The position numbers and the translations under genes are program-made. The notes under the pieces were generated by a model. The model was not told where the DNA came from. It searched no databases and saw only the letters and a program-made list of their open reading frames with translations. Below are positions 35,012-43,913 of a stretch of 64,000 nt of DNA, piece after piece. Source of the stretch: Stenotrophomonas maltophilia (lineage in GTDB: Bacteria > Pseudomonadota > Gammaproteobacteria > Xanthomonadales > Xanthomonadaceae); contig NZ_SRHZ01000024.1 in NCBI RefSeq assembly GCF_004684085.1, forward strand, positions 186,001 through 250,000, read 5' to 3'. Numbering within the stretch: the first letter of the stretch is position 1; every line of letters begins with the position of its first letter.

Positions 35012-36655
35012 TTACCAGTTGCGGAAGCGCTTGGGCGGGTCGTACAGGCCGCCGGACCAGCGCACCAGGTCCTTCACCGAACGCGCGGCCAGCAGGTCAC
35101 GGCTGGCATCGCGAACGGAGATGCCGAGGTCATCGGGGCGGCGGATCACGCCGCGGTCGCGCAGGTTTTCCACCATCGCGCGGTCGCGACCCATGCCCAC
35201 TGCGGTGTAGCCGGAAACGCCGCGGATCGCCTGCTCGCGTTCCTCCGGGGTGCGGCACAGCAGCAGGTTGGCAATGCCTTCCTCGGTCAGCACATGGCTG
35301 ACGTCGTCGCCATAGATCATCACCGGCGGCAGTGGCATGGCCGCGCGCTCGGCCAGCTCCCAGGCATCAAGGCGATCGACGAAGGCCGGCGCCATGTGCT
35401 CGCGGAAGGTCTCCACCATCTGCACCACCAGCTTGCGTCCGCGCGGCATCTCACCCGGGCGCGCGGCCTGCTGACCGGCCTTGATCCAGGCCTCGCTGGC
35501 ATGGCGCCGGCCGCGTGCATCGGAGCCCATGTTCGGTGCGCCACCGAAGCCGGCGATGCGGTCGCGGGTGGCGGTGGAGCTGTTGCCCTGCAGGTCGATC
35601 TGCAATGTGGAACCGATGAACATGTCGCAGGCATACAGGCCGGCGGTCTGCGAGAACGCGCGGTTGGAGCGCATCGAGCCATCGGCGCCGGTGAAGAACA
35701 CGTCGCCTCGCGCGGCGATGTACTTCTCCATGCCCAGTTCCGAACCGAATGAATGCACCGACTTTACGAAGCCCGATTCGATCGCCGGAATCAGTGCCGG
35801 GTGCGGGTTCAATGCCCAGTGCTGGCAGATCTTTCCCTTCAGCCCCAGCGACTCGGCATAGGTCGGCAGAAGCAGTTCGATGGCCGCCGTGTCGAAGCCG
35901 ATGCCATGGTTGAGGCGATTCACGCCGTACTCGGCGTAGATGCCTTTGATGGCCATCATCGCCATCAACACCTGGATCTCGGAGATCTGCGCCGGGTCGC
36001 GGGTGAACAGGGGTTCGATATGGTTCGGCTTCGGCGCCTGTACCACGAAGTTGACCCAATCAGCGGGAATGTCGACACGGGGGAGGGTGTCGACGATTTC
36101 GTTGACCTGGGCGATGACGATGCCGCCACCGAAGGCGGTGGCCTCGACGATCACCGGGGTGTCTTCGGTGTTGGGGCCGGTATAGAGGTTGCCGTTTCGG
36201 TCGGCGGCCTGCGCGGCAACCAGTGCGACGCGCGGGGTCAGGTCGATGAAGTAGCGGCCGAACAGTTCCAGGTAGGTGTGGATGGCACCGATCTGGATGC
36301 GCCCTTCGGCCACCAGATTGGCCAGCCGCACCGATTGCGGTCCGGAGAACGAGAAATCCAGCTTCGAGGCGATGCCACGCTCGAACACATCCAGGTGCGA
36401 GGGCAGGGACAGCACCGACTGCACCATGTGCAGGTCGTGGACCCGGGCCGGGTCCAGATCGGCCAGGGCCTGGGCGAGGAAGTCGGCCTGCTTCTGGTTG
36501 TTGCCTTCCAGGCAGACTTTGTCGCCTGGCTCCAGCAGTGCGTGCAGAAGCGCGCCGACATCGGCGGCGGCGACCTCGTGGCCGCGCGCCCAGGGCGCGG
36601 CGCGCTCCAGGCGCGCCCGACGGTCGCGTTCCAACGTGTCCCAGCTCGGGTTCAT
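35012..36655 (-). CDS. mdcA: Malonate decarboxylase alpha subunit (acetyl-S-ACP:malonate ACP transferase)
   Basis: The start chosen is the ATG at 36655 (MNPSWDTLERDRRARL), giving 547 residues, the usual MdcA size. The frame continues to 36811, but that part runs through the operator and a SMAG repeat. Family motifs include CLEGNNQKQADFLAQALA, IEATAFGGGI-like VEATAFGGG and GKICQHWALNPHP. It exchanges acetyl for malonyl on the carrier protein. It is the first gene of mdcACDEGBH, which has all parts needed to decarboxylate malonate to acetate. Confidence 0.93.
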   Translation of the reverse strand: MNPSWDTLERDRRARLERAAPWARGHEVAAADVGALLHALLEPGDKVCLEGNNQKQADFLAQALADLDPARVHDLHMVQSVLSLPSHLDVFERGIASKLDFSFSGPQSVRLANLVAEGRIQIGAIHTYLELFGRYFIDLTPRVALVAAQAADRNGNLYTGPNTEDTPVIVEATAFGGGIVIAQVNEIVDTLPRVDIPADWVNFVVQAPKPNHIEPLFTRDPAQISEIQVLMAMMAIKGIYAEYGVNRLNHGIGFDTAAIELLLPTYAESLGLKGKICQHWALNPHPALIPAIESGFVKSVHSFGSELGMEKYIAARGDVFFTGADGSMRSNRAFSQTAGLYACDMFIGSTLQIDLQGNSSTATRDRIAGFGGAPNMGSDARGRRHASEAWIKAGQQAARPGEMPRGRKLVVQMVETFREHMAPAFVDRLDAWELAERAAMPLPPVMIYGDDVSHVLTEEGIANLLLCRTPEEREQAIRGVSGYTAVGMGRDRAMVENLRDRGVIRRPDDLGISVRDASRDLLAARSVKDLVRWSGGLYDPPKRFRNW

Positions 36656-36680
36656 CGACCGGCTTCCGATTGGCGTTGAA

Positions 36681-36702
36681 ATAATTACGGCATAATTACG
36701 GC
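36681..36702. promoter_or_regulatory. Tandem 11-bp repeat before mdcA, probable MdcY operator
   Basis: ATAATTACGGC occurs twice head-to-tail (36681-36691 and 36692-36702), exactly one helical turn apart. Read across, TAATTA-CGGCA-TAATTA is also palindromic. It lies 26 bases before the mdcA start in an otherwise GC-rich region. It is a natural site for the GntR-type regulator at 28407 and may also contain the -10 region. Confidence 0.65.
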
Positions 36703-36750
36703 GACGGGCGCAACCTGCAGTGCAGCAAATCTGGCCGCCCTGCGCATTCA

Positions 36751-36804
36751 GTAGAGCCACGCTGTGCGTGGATGGTGCCTGGCGTGCCGACCAACGGTCG
36801 GCAC
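36751..36804. repeat. SMAG palindrome and adjacent hairpin
   Basis: GTAGAGCCACGC with GCGTGGATG (36751-36774) is a SMAG element. Ten bases later a second perfect hairpin, GTGCCGACC-AAC-GGTCGGCAC (36784-36804), resembles the stem of another SMAG subtype without the GTAG head. Confidence 0.75.
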
Positions 36805-36816
36805 CCACCAAAAAGA

Positions 36817-36846
36817 AGGGCCCGCAAGAAGGCGGGCCCTTTCTCA
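36817..36846 (-). terminator. Terminator of the siderophore receptor gene
   Basis: AGGGCCCGC and GCGGGCCCT form a 9-bp stem. On the minus strand the stem is followed by TTCTTTTTGG. This orientation ends the transcript of the receptor gene at 36914 before it reaches mdcA. Confidence 0.85.
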
Positions 36847-36852
36847 GTGCCT

Positions 36853-36891
36853 GGGGTCGGAGCCCTTCCCTGCGGAAAGGGATCCGAGCCC
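36853..36891. repeat. GGGGTC-type hairpin repeat, copy 2
   Basis: GGGGTCGGAGCCC and GGGATCCGAGCCC enclose an imperfect CCTTCC/GGAAAGG inner stem. It reads in the opposite orientation to copy 1. It sits between the receptor gene end and its terminator. Confidence 0.75.
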
Positions 36892-36913
36892 GGTCATGAC
36901 CGTTTCCAGTTGC

Positions 36914-39121
36914 TCAGAACTTCCAGCGCAGGCTGGCCGACACGAAGCGCGGTTCGCCGTAGTTGTTGTAGTCCAGGTTCGCCCAGTAGGTCTTGTCCAG
37001 CGCGTTGCGCACGCTCAACGTTGCAGTCCAGCTGTCGCTGATGCGGTAGTTGGCGTTGAACTGCACCAGCATGTAGGCCGGCTGGTTCACCGTCACCGTG
37101 CCCCCCAACGGGTACTCGATGTTGTAACCCTGCACCTTGCTCTGCCACTGCACGCCACCGCCAATGCTCAGGCGTTCCAGCGCGCCGCGCAGCTGCAGCT
37201 GGGTGTTGAGCTGCAACAGATCCTTGGGCGGATTGGCGTACAGCAGGTCGGTCGCCGCGCGGGTCACCTTGACGTGGGTGTAGCCGGCATTGACCGTCCA
37301 GCCCGGCAGGATCTCGCCGTTGACGTCCATTTCCCAGCCACGCGCCTTGGTGCCGTTGACGCCGACGTAGGCGGAGGTGCCATCGCTCAGCGAACCTTCC
37401 GGCACGCCCATGTCGCGCACCGCGTAGTTGTCCTGCTTGGCCTCGAACACGGCGGCATTGGCGGTCAGGCGGCCCTCCAGCCACTGTGTCTTGATGCCCG
37501 CTTCCAGGTTCGAACCCTGCACCGGTGCCAGCAGGTTCTCGTTGCGGTCCTTGAAGTTCTGCGGATTGAAGATCTCGGTGTAGCTGGCGTAGGCGGACAC
37601 GTTCGGGGTGATGTCGTAGACCAGGCCCACGTACGGGGTGATTTCATCGCTCACCTTGTATGCGCCACTGGTAGCGGTGTAGGCACCTGCCGCGTTGTAC
37701 GAACGACTGAGGGTTTCCCAGCGGCTCAGGCGCGCGCCGGCAATCAGCGACAGCGGATCGGCCAGACGCAGGCGGGTCGCCAGGTAGACGCCGCTCTGCG
37801 TGGTCTTGGCCACGCGGCGTGCGCCGGTACGCCGGTAGGTCACCTCGGAAATGTCGCCGTTCCAGTTGTACACGTTGGGAATGTAGTAGCAGCGCTCGCG
37901 TGCACCCGTGGCGCTGACACACGTTGCCCAGTCAGTCGGGAAGTTCAGTGCCAGGGTATTCGTCGTGCCTTCCAGGTCCGACCACTGCGCGCCCACGGTG
38001 AGGTCGTGCTCGCGGCCGAACAGGTTGAAGCTTCCGGTCAAGTAGGCATCAACATTGCGGCGGGTATCCTTGGAATCACCGGCGGCCGCACGCAGGAAGA
38101 TGCCCGAGCCGGTCACCGGGTCCGGCTCCCCGGTGCCGTACAGGCGCACGTTCTGCACGTTGCCGCGGGTGTAGGCCGTGTTGATCTTCAGCAGCCAGTT
38201 GTCACCGAAGCGCTGTTCCAGGTTGGCGAAGGCGGTATTGCTCTCGCGCTTCCAGTAGCTCCACTTCGGCGACAGGTTGGTCGAGCGCGGCAGGTGCGCG
38301 AAATTGCCCTGGTTGTCGAAGAACGGCACGGTGCCCCAGGTTGAACCGGTCGGGTTGTTGTCCTGGCTCTGGTAGCCGAGGGTGACGGTGGTGCTGTCGG
38401 TGACATCGCCTTCCAGCACCGCCATGCCGGCCATCTTGTTCTCGTCGTAGCGATCGTAATAGAGCCCACGATCGGTATAGGCAGCGACCACGCGGCTGCG
38501 GAAGCGACCGTCGGCAGTCAGCGGTGCGGTCACGTCGGCTTCCATGCGGCGGTAGTCCCAGCTGCCGGCACTGACCGAGAACGATGCATCGAACTCCTTG
38601 CCCGGACGCTTGCGCAGCAGGTTGACCGTGGCCGAGGGCACACCGGCGCCGCTGAGCAGGCCGTTGGCGCCGCGGATCACTTCGATGCGGTCGTAGAAGG
38701 CAGTGTCGTATTCCTGGTTGGTGGAGCCGCTGTAGGTGGGAATGCCATCGACCTGGAAGTCGGTGATGGCAAAGCCACGCGCGTAGTACAGCGGGCGCTG
38801 GGTGTCATAGAAGGACACGCTGACGCCGGTGACGTTGCGCATCACATCGTTGATGCTGAACAGTGATTCGTCCTGCAGGCGCTTGAGGCTGATCGCGGTG
38901 GCCGACTGCGGGGTTTCCTGCAGGGTGATCGGCAGGCGCGTGGTGCTGGCTGGCGGTGCCGACTGCTCGGCGCGCACGCTCACACGGTCCAGGGTTTTGG
39001 CGTCGGCAGCGCCATCGGCGGCGGCGAACGCGCTGGGCGCGGCCAGCAGGGTCAACGACGAAAGCAGGGCAGCCGGCAGCAGCGCGCGGCGGGGCAGGCG
39101 ATTACGGAGGGGCAGGGACAT
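36914..39121 (-). CDS. TonB-dependent siderophore receptor
   Basis: The start chosen is the ATG at 39121, giving 735 residues with a Sec signal (RALLPAALLSSLTLLAAPSAFA). A plug domain (ETPQSATAISLKRLQDE, VMRNVTGVSVS, IEVIRGANGLLSGAG) is followed by a 22-strand-type barrel ending in the outer-membrane signature LRWKF. The plug motifs are those of the FpvA/FhuE/PupB siderophore group, probably for a hydroxamate or mixed siderophore. No signalling N-terminal extension is visible. An AT-rich Fur-like region precedes it. Confidence 0.9.
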   Translation of the reverse strand: MSLPLRNRLPRRALLPAALLSSLTLLAAPSAFAAADGAADAKTLDRVSVRAEQSAPPASTTRLPITLQETPQSATAISLKRLQDESLFSINDVMRNVTGVSVSFYDTQRPLYYARGFAITDFQVDGIPTYSGSTNQEYDTAFYDRIEVIRGANGLLSGAGVPSATVNLLRKRPGKEFDASFSVSAGSWDYRRMEADVTAPLTADGRFRSRVVAAYTDRGLYYDRYDENKMAGMAVLEGDVTDSTTVTLGYQSQDNNPTGSTWGTVPFFDNQGNFAHLPRSTNLSPKWSYWKRESNTAFANLEQRFGDNWLLKINTAYTRGNVQNVRLYGTGEPDPVTGSGIFLRAAAGDSKDTRRNVDAYLTGSFNLFGREHDLTVGAQWSDLEGTTNTLALNFPTDWATCVSATGARERCYYIPNVYNWNGDISEVTYRRTGARRVAKTTQSGVYLATRLRLADPLSLIAGARLSRWETLSRSYNAAGAYTATSGAYKVSDEITPYVGLVYDITPNVSAYASYTEIFNPQNFKDRNENLLAPVQGSNLEAGIKTQWLEGRLTANAAVFEAKQDNYAVRDMGVPEGSLSDGTSAYVGVNGTKARGWEMDVNGEILPGWTVNAGYTHVKVTRAATDLLYANPPKDLLQLNTQLQLRGALERLSIGGGVQWQSKVQGYNIEYPLGGTVTVNQPAYMLVQFNANYRISDSWTATLSVRNALDKTYWANLDYNNYGEPRFVSASLRWKF

Positions 39122-39236
39122 GGTGGGCTCGAGGCTTGTAAGCGGGGAAGGGCGGCAACAGTCGTCCAGCACCCGGGGCGGCGGCTTCGGGCACATCAGG
39201 TCCATCTGGGAGGGGCGCGGTCACTGCGCAGGACGC

Positions 39237-39280
39237 AAATGTAAATAATTCTTAACAACATTACAATTCTCGTCATTGTG
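39237..39280. promoter_or_regulatory. AT-rich promoter region with Fur-box-like sequence
   Basis: The 44 bases contain overlapping ATAATT/AATTAT-type hexamers and an AATGT...ACATT inverted repeat in a sharply AT-rich patch about 115 bases before the receptor start. This resembles a degenerate Fur box, expected for a siderophore receptor. It is not a textbook 19-bp match. Confidence 0.5.
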
Positions 39281-39313
39281 CATCGGCATTCCGGCGCTGA
39301 GGAGTGGTTGAGT

Positions 39314-39409
39314 GGGGTCGGATCCCATTGCCCTGGACAATGGGCTCTGACCCCGTTGCGGCCTCCTGAGAGCAGGTCAGAGCCCTCTCGTGCGGGAGGG
39401 GTCCGACCC
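39314..39409. repeat. Inverted pair of GGGGTC-type hairpins, copies 3 and 4
   Basis: Copy 3 (39314-39354) starts GGGGTCGGATCCC and ends GGGCTCTGACCCC, with CCATTG/CAATGG inside. Copy 4 (39375-39409) starts GGTCAGAGCCC and ends GGGTCCGACCC, so it is the mirror orientation. They lie between mqo and the siderophore receptor. Confidence 0.8.
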
Positions 39410-39417
39410 GCCCCCGC

Positions 39418-39448
39418 ACAAAAACAAACGGCCACCCGAAGGTGGCCG
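39418..39448 (-). terminator. Terminator of mqo
   Basis: On the minus strand CGGCCACC-TTCG-GGTGGCCG is followed by TTTGTTTTTG. The stable TTCG tetraloop and T tract make a strong Rho-independent terminator 29 bases after the mqo stop. Confidence 0.9.
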
Positions 39449-39477
39449 TCCATCTGCATCGCAAGGAGCGCGCAGGC

Positions 39478-41178
39478 TTACAGCGCCTGCAGTTCCTCGT
39501 TGGCGTTGCGCTTCTCCTTGGCCGGTGCCGGCACCGCTGCCGGAACCGCAGCCGGAGCGGGCGACGCCGCGTTCGCATCCACCGGTACTTCCAGGTACGG
39601 CAGGCGCAGGGTCTGGCTGGTCAGCGTACGGATCTCGTTGACCAGCGCGGCGTTGTCGTTGAGCTTGCGCCCGTACGACGGCACGATCTCGCGCAGGCGG
39701 GTTTCCCAGCCGGCCTGCATCTGGTCCGGGAAGGCCTTGGCCATCAGGTCCAGCATGATCGGCGGCGAGGTCGAGGCACCCGGCGACGCGCCGAGCAGGG
39801 CGGCGATGGTGTGGTCCTTGTCGGTCACGATCTCGGTACCGAACTGCAGCACCGGGCCCTTCAGCGGATCACGCTTGATGATCTGCACGCGCTGGCCGGC
39901 GGTGACCAGCTTCCAGTCACCCGGCTTGGCATTGGGGAAGTACTTGACCAGCTCGGCCTGGCGGTCGGCATCGTTCAGGCGTGCCTGGCCCATCAGGTAC
40001 TGCACCAGGTCCAGGTTGTCCTTGCCCACTTCCAGCATCGGGCCGACGTTGTTGTGGTTCACCGACGAGTACAGGTCCCACCACGAGCCGTGCTTGAGGA
40101 ACTTGGTGCTGTACAGCGCGAACGGCCCGAACAGGACCACCGGCTTGCCGTCCAGCTTGCGCGCATCCAGGTGCGGCACCGACATCGGCGGCGAGCCGGT
40201 CTCAGCCATGCCGTAGGCCTTCACGCCATGGCGCGAGGTCACGTCCTGGCCCTGGAAAGCGAGGAACTGGCCACCGACCGGGAAGCCGGCGTAGTCCTTC
40301 GATTCCGGAATGCCGGACATCTGCAGCAGCTTCAGCGCGGCGCCACCGGCACCGATGAACACGAAGCGGGTGTGGGTAGTGGTCTCGGTGCCGGCCTTCA
40401 GGTCCTTCACCGTCACGTTCCAGCTCTTGTCGGCGTTCTGCCGCAGCGCGCTCACTTCGTGGTTCAGGTGCAGGTTGAAGTTCGGGCTGCGCTGCAGGCC
40501 GGTGGTCAGCTGGCGGGTGATCACACCGAAGTTGACGTCGGTGCCGAGCGGCATCCAGGTCGCGGCGACTTTCTGCTTCGGATCACGGCCTTCCATCAGC
40601 AGGGGGGCCCACTGCTGGATCTGCTTGGGATCCTCGGAGTACTGCATGCCGTAGAACAGCGGGTTCTTGACCAGGGCCTGCTGGCGCTTGTGCAGGTAGG
40701 CGATGTTGTCATCACCCCAGACGAAGCTCATGTGCGGCGTCGGGTTGATGAAGTCGCTGGGCTGGCTCAGCCGGCCTTCCTTTACCTGGTGCGACCAGAA
40801 CTGGCGCGAGACCTCGAACGATTCGGCGATGCCGACCGCGCGCTTGGTCTCGATGCTGCCATCGGGCAGTTCCGGGGTGTAGTTCAGTTCGGCAAAGGCC
40901 GAGTGGCCGGTACCGGCATTGTTCCAGCCATCGGAGCTTTCACCGGCCACGCCGTCGAGGCGTTCATAGACCTGGATGTTCCAGTCCGGCTGCAGTTCCT
41001 GCAGGTAGGTGGCCAGGGTGATGCTCATGATGCCGGCGCCGACCAGCACAACGTCGACAGGCTTGTCATTGCTGGCGGCGGGCACCGAGCGCTTGGTCAG
41101 CGGCCAGTACAGGAACAGTGCGGCGGCCAGCAACAGCAGCACGAGCAGGGCGAGCAGAACCTTGCCAAATTTCTTCAT
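39478..41178 (-). CDS. mqo: Malate:quinone oxidoreductase, membrane-anchored form
   Basis: The start chosen is the ATG at 41178, giving 566 residues. An N-terminal helix ([20 protein letters not shown]) precedes the FAD motif [18 protein letters not shown], which is diagnostic for Mqo, and later [16 protein letters not shown] and [13 protein letters not shown]. It oxidises malate to oxaloacetate and passes electrons to quinone, a TCA-cycle step. The hydrophobic leader and an Ala/Pro-rich tail before NEELQAL are additions relative to the usual peripheral enzyme. Confidence 0.93.
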   Translation of the reverse strand: MKKFGKVLLALLVLLLLAAALFLYWPLTKRSVPAASNDKPVDVVLVGAGIMSITLATYLQELQPDWNIQVYERLDGVAGESSDGWNNAGTGHSAFAELNYTPELPDGSIETKRAVGIAESFEVSRQFWSHQVKEGRLSQPSDFINPTPHMSFVWGDDNIAYLHKRQQALVKNPLFYGMQYSEDPKQIQQWAPLLMEGRDPKQKVAATWMPLGTDVNFGVITRQLTTGLQRSPNFNLHLNHEVSALRQNADKSWNVTVKDLKAGTETTTHTRFVFIGAGGAALKLLQMSGIPESKDYAGFPVGGQFLAFQGQDVTSRHGVKAYGMAETGSPPMSVPHLDARKLDGKPVVLFGPFALYSTKFLKHGSWWDLYSSVNHNNVGPMLEVGKDNLDLVQYLMGQARLNDADRQAELVKYFPNAKPGDWKLVTAGQRVQIIKRDPLKGPVLQFGTEIVTDKDHTIAALLGASPGASTSPPIMLDLMAKAFPDQMQAGWETRLREIVPSYGRKLNDNAALVNEIRTLTSQTLRLPYLEVPVDANAASPAPAAVPAAVPAPAKEKRNANEELQAL

Positions 41179-41372
41179 GGGGGCGGGATCGTTGGCGGAG
41201 GGGAGGGGGTCAGGATGCGCGTGGGGCAGGGAAAGGGCGTGAAGAAACAACGCCTTGCGCCATCCATCCGCGATTCTAACCGGATCCGGTCCGTTTTTGA
41301 TGCAACGCAGCATCCGATGTTTCGCGGTCCCGTCACCAGGGCGGCGGGCCCGCTCTGGCGATCGCAGCTGTA

Positions 41373-41431
41373 GTAGCGCCAGGCCATGCCTGGCGACCTC
41401 AGCTCCAGTAGCGCCAGGCCATGCCTGGCGA
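41373..41431 (+). repeat. Tandem pair of SMAG palindromes
   Basis: GTAGCGCCAGGCCATGCCTG followed by GCGA occurs twice as a direct repeat (41373-41396 and 41408-41431) with 11 bases between. It lies between mqo and the downstream end of the GNAT gene. Confidence 0.88.
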
Positions 41432-41440
41432 CGCCTTCAA

Positions 41441-41887
41441 TCAGACCAGCTCAAGAATCTCGTCGCCGGCCTCATCAATTTCGCCGGTCGGGCGCCAGCC
41501 CAGGCGGCGGTAGAAGCCATGGGAGCGAGAACGCGGATCGGCCGAACAGGCCAGGAACAGACGTTGGTGGCCGGCATCGCGGGTCAGGCTCACCACCTCC
41601 TGCAGCAGCTGGCGACCGAGGCCGCGGCCTTCGTAGTCTGGCAACAGGGCCAGCACCAGTATCTCGCCACTGTCGCGGTCGGCGAAGCAGTAGCCGGCCA
41701 TGCGCTCGCCTTCCCAGGCGATGCGACCGATCGAATCGCCCCGGGCGATGCCGGCCGCCCAACTGTCCCCGGTAATGCCCAGTTCTGCCAGCTGCGTGGC
41801 ACTGAAGGCGTTCTCGCGGGTGCGCCCGCGCAGGTCGATGCAGGCGGCGGCATCCTCGGGGCGGGCATCGCGCACGGCTATCGGCAT
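41441..41887 (-). CDS. GNAT acetyltransferase
   Basis: The start chosen is the ATG at 41887 (AAGG nine bases upstream), giving 148 residues. The acetyl-CoA loop is in LLPDYEGRGLGRQLLQEVV, with an ACSADPRSRSHGFYRRLGW end typical of GNATs. The acceptor is unknown. It appears monocistronic. Confidence 0.87.
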   Translation of the reverse strand: MPIAVRDARPEDAAACIDLRGRTRENAFSATQLAELGITGDSWAAGIARGDSIGRIAWEGERMAGYCFADRDSGEILVLALLPDYEGRGLGRQLLQEVVSLTRDAGHQRLFLACSADPRSRSHGFYRRLGWRPTGEIDEAGDEILELV

Positions 41888-41974
41888 ACCGGACATCCTT
41901 GTAGTGATTGGCCCGCCAGTATCCGCATCACGCATGGACCCGGTGTGGAGGTTGCGTGGAGATCCGATGGAGCA

Positions 41975-42057
41975 AAAAGGGGACGGAGGGGATTAAGTCG
42001 TCTTTGCCCCGGATGTCGTTTGGGCCTTAAACGACTTAATCCCCTCCGTCCCCTTTT
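41975..42057. repeat. Long perfect inverted repeat of the GGGGACGGAGGGG type
   Basis: A 27-bp arm, AAAAGGGGACGGAGGGGATT then AAGTCGT (41975-42001), is repeated exactly in inverse at 42031-42057, around a 29-base loop. The right arm abuts the argP stop codon. Arms of this GGGGAC...GTCCCC type are a recurring palindromic repeat class in proteobacteria. On the minus strand the element ends in a C4T-type run and may also terminate argP. Confidence 0.85.
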
Positions 42058-42962
42058 CAGCGCTTGCGCCGGATCAGCGCCGAGGAGGCATCCAGCACCG
42101 CGCGGGTCAGCAGCGCCATGGTCTGCACGTCGCCCTTCCAGTGCTGCCAGTACAGCGGCACGTCTTCCCACGCGCGCTGCCGTACGTAGACCAGTCGCCC
42201 GGCGTCCAGGTGCCGCTTGACCAGCGGCAGCGGGTTCATGGTCCAGCCCATGCCACCCAGGTTGGCCTGCACGAACGCGCGGGTGGAGGGAATCCACCAG
42301 GTCGGCGCGGTGCTGGGCAGGTCGTCGCCGGCCATGCGCCGGGCGAAGCGCGACTGCATTTCGTCCTTGCGGTTGAACACCAGCACCGGCGCAAGTGCCA
42401 GCGCCTGCGCGGTTACACCCTTGGCAAAGTGGCGCTCGCGGAACTCCGGGGTGCAGGTGGCGGCGTAGCGGATGCTGCCCAGCGCATGGATCTGGCAGCC
42501 CTGCACGGGCTCGTCCAGCGTGGTTACCGCGCCCAGCACGGTGCCCTGGCGCAGCAGTTCGACGGTGTGGTCCTGGTCCTCTACGCGCAGGTCCAGCGTG
42601 GTGCCGGTGCTCTGCGCGAACTGCGAGGCGGCCTGCGGGAACCACGTTTCCAGGCTGTCGTGGTTCACCGCCACCGGAATACTGGCCTGGGGCAGGTCCT
42701 CGTCGGCCAGGCCCATCCGGTGCAGCGCGTCGTGTTCGAGCAGGGCGGTCTGCTCGGCCAGCTGGACCAGTACCTGGCCCTCGGCGGTGGCGGTGGCCGG
42801 GGTGCCGCGCTTGACCAGCAGCCGGCCCACCCGATCCTCCAGCGCCTTGACGCGCTGCGAGATGGCTGACGGCGTGACATTGAGCGACTGCGCGGCGCGG
42901 TCGAAGCTGCCTTCGCGGATCACCGCAGCCAAGGCGCGCAGCTGGGCATGGTCGATGCGCAT
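42057..42962 (-). CDS. argP: LysR-family regulator ArgP/IciA
   Basis: The 301-residue protein opens with MRIDHAQLRALAAVIREGSF and the HTH SFDRAAQSLNVTPSAISQRV, characteristic of the ArgP/IciA branch, with SIPVAVNHDSLETWF in the effector domain. ArgP responds to lysine and arginine. It is divergent from a LysE/ArgO exporter gene, the standard arrangement for amino-acid-controlled export. Confidence 0.92.
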   Translation of the reverse strand: MRIDHAQLRALAAVIREGSFDRAAQSLNVTPSAISQRVKALEDRVGRLLVKRGTPATATAEGQVLVQLAEQTALLEHDALHRMGLADEDLPQASIPVAVNHDSLETWFPQAASQFAQSTGTTLDLRVEDQDHTVELLRQGTVLGAVTTLDEPVQGCQIHALGSIRYAATCTPEFRERHFAKGVTAQALALAPVLVFNRKDEMQSRFARRMAGDDLPSTAPTWWIPSTRAFVQANLGGMGWTMNPLPLVKRHLDAGRLVYVRQRAWEDVPLYWQHWKGDVQTMALLTRAVLDASSALIRRKR

Positions 42963-43099
42963 CGAATTAAGCTCCGCTAATGTTGGTTTAGTAAGTTTAG
43001 CTCGTCTTTTTCATGTTGCGGCGCGACAATAGCGCCTGTTCCGGTGCTGTCCGCCTTCGCGAGGCACCGTCCCCCAAGCAAGTAAAGGCAGTGAATCCC
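42963..43099. promoter_or_regulatory. argP-lysE divergent promoter region
   Basis: The 137 bases between the two divergent starts contain an AT-richer patch (TTGGTTTAGTAAGTTTAG at about 42983-43000) next to the argP start. This is where ArgP would be expected to bind. No exact operator is assigned. Confidence 0.55.
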
Positions 43100-43735
43100 A
43101 TGTTCTCGGTCATCTCCGCCAGCACCGGCCTCGGTGCCTGGTTCTCTGGTGCAGCCACCGGCATCGGCCTGTTCGCCGTGGTCGGGGCCCAGAGCGCCTT
43201 CATTCTGCGCCAGGGCATCCTGCGCAAGCACATCGTGCCGGTGGTCGCCACCTGCGCGGCCATCGATGCGATCTTCATCTTCGCCAGCGTGGCCGGCCTG
43301 CGCACGCTCACCTCGGCGCTGCCGTGGCTGACCACCGCCGTCCTCTGGACCGGCGTGGCGTTCCTGGCCTGGTACGCGATGAAGTCGGCACGTCGGGCGA
43401 TCGCCGGTGGCGGTGGCATGGGCGAGGCTGACAGCGACGACGGCAGCCGCCGTGCGGTGCTGATGGCCGCGGTCGGCTTCTCGCTGATCAACCCGCACTT
43501 CTGGCTGGACATGATGGTGATCGGCTCGATTGCCGAGAACTTCGGCAACGCCCGCATGGCCTTCGCCGCCGGCGTGGTTACCGCCAGCTGCCTGTGGCTG
43601 ACCGCGCAGGGCCTGGGCGCACGCCTGCTGGCGCCGCTGTTCACCAAGCCCAGTACCTGGCGCGTGCTCGATGGCACCATCGCCGTGATCCTCAGCATCC
43701 TGGCCCTCACTCTGGCGGTGCGCGGGGTCCATTGA
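43100..43735 (+). CDS. LysE/ArgO-type basic amino acid exporter
   Basis: The protein has 211 residues from the ATG at 43100. A GTG at 43091 with AAGG just before it is an alternative start. It has about six membrane helices with the family motif GIGLFAVVGAQSAFILRQG and FSLINPHFWLDM. It exports arginine or lysine and is expected to be activated by the divergent ArgP. A strong terminator follows. Confidence 0.92.
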   Translation: MFSVISASTGLGAWFSGAATGIGLFAVVGAQSAFILRQGILRKHIVPVVATCAAIDAIFIFASVAGLRTLTSALPWLTTAVLWTGVAFLAWYAMKSARRAIAGGGGMGEADSDDGSRRAVLMAAVGFSLINPHFWLDMMVIGSIAENFGNARMAFAAGVVTASCLWLTAQGLGARLLAPLFTKPSTWRVLDGTIAVILSILALTLAVRGVH

Positions 43736-43789
43736 CCCGGCGCACGCCCCCCGAACCCACGTCCTGACTCTCTCTCCAAGGTAGTGGCA

Positions 43790-43822
43790 ACAACGGCACC
43801 GGCAACGGTGCCGTTGTCTTTT
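43790..43822 (+). terminator. Terminator of the lysE-type gene
   Basis: ACAACGGCACCG-GCAA-CGGTGCCGTTGT is a perfect 12-bp hairpin followed by CTTTT. It is a Rho-independent terminator in the 178-base gap before the peptidase gene. Confidence 0.92.
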
Positions 43823-43913
43823 CTGGATCTGGTCCATTGGCCTCTGGCGGGAAATGCGGAGGCCTGCCTAGAATCGGCAATCAGGACAAGGTGTCCGAGG
43901 AGCAGGGGGAAGG

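Noticed and set aside
39442-41373. A 643-codon frame antisense to mqo
   Set aside because: Mqo on the minus strand has the FAD motif and full length. The antisense frame is a composition artefact.
41373-41431. Second tandem repeat considered as CRISPR or VNTR
   Set aside because: Two SMAG copies only; palindromic with GTAG heads, which matches the dispersed family.
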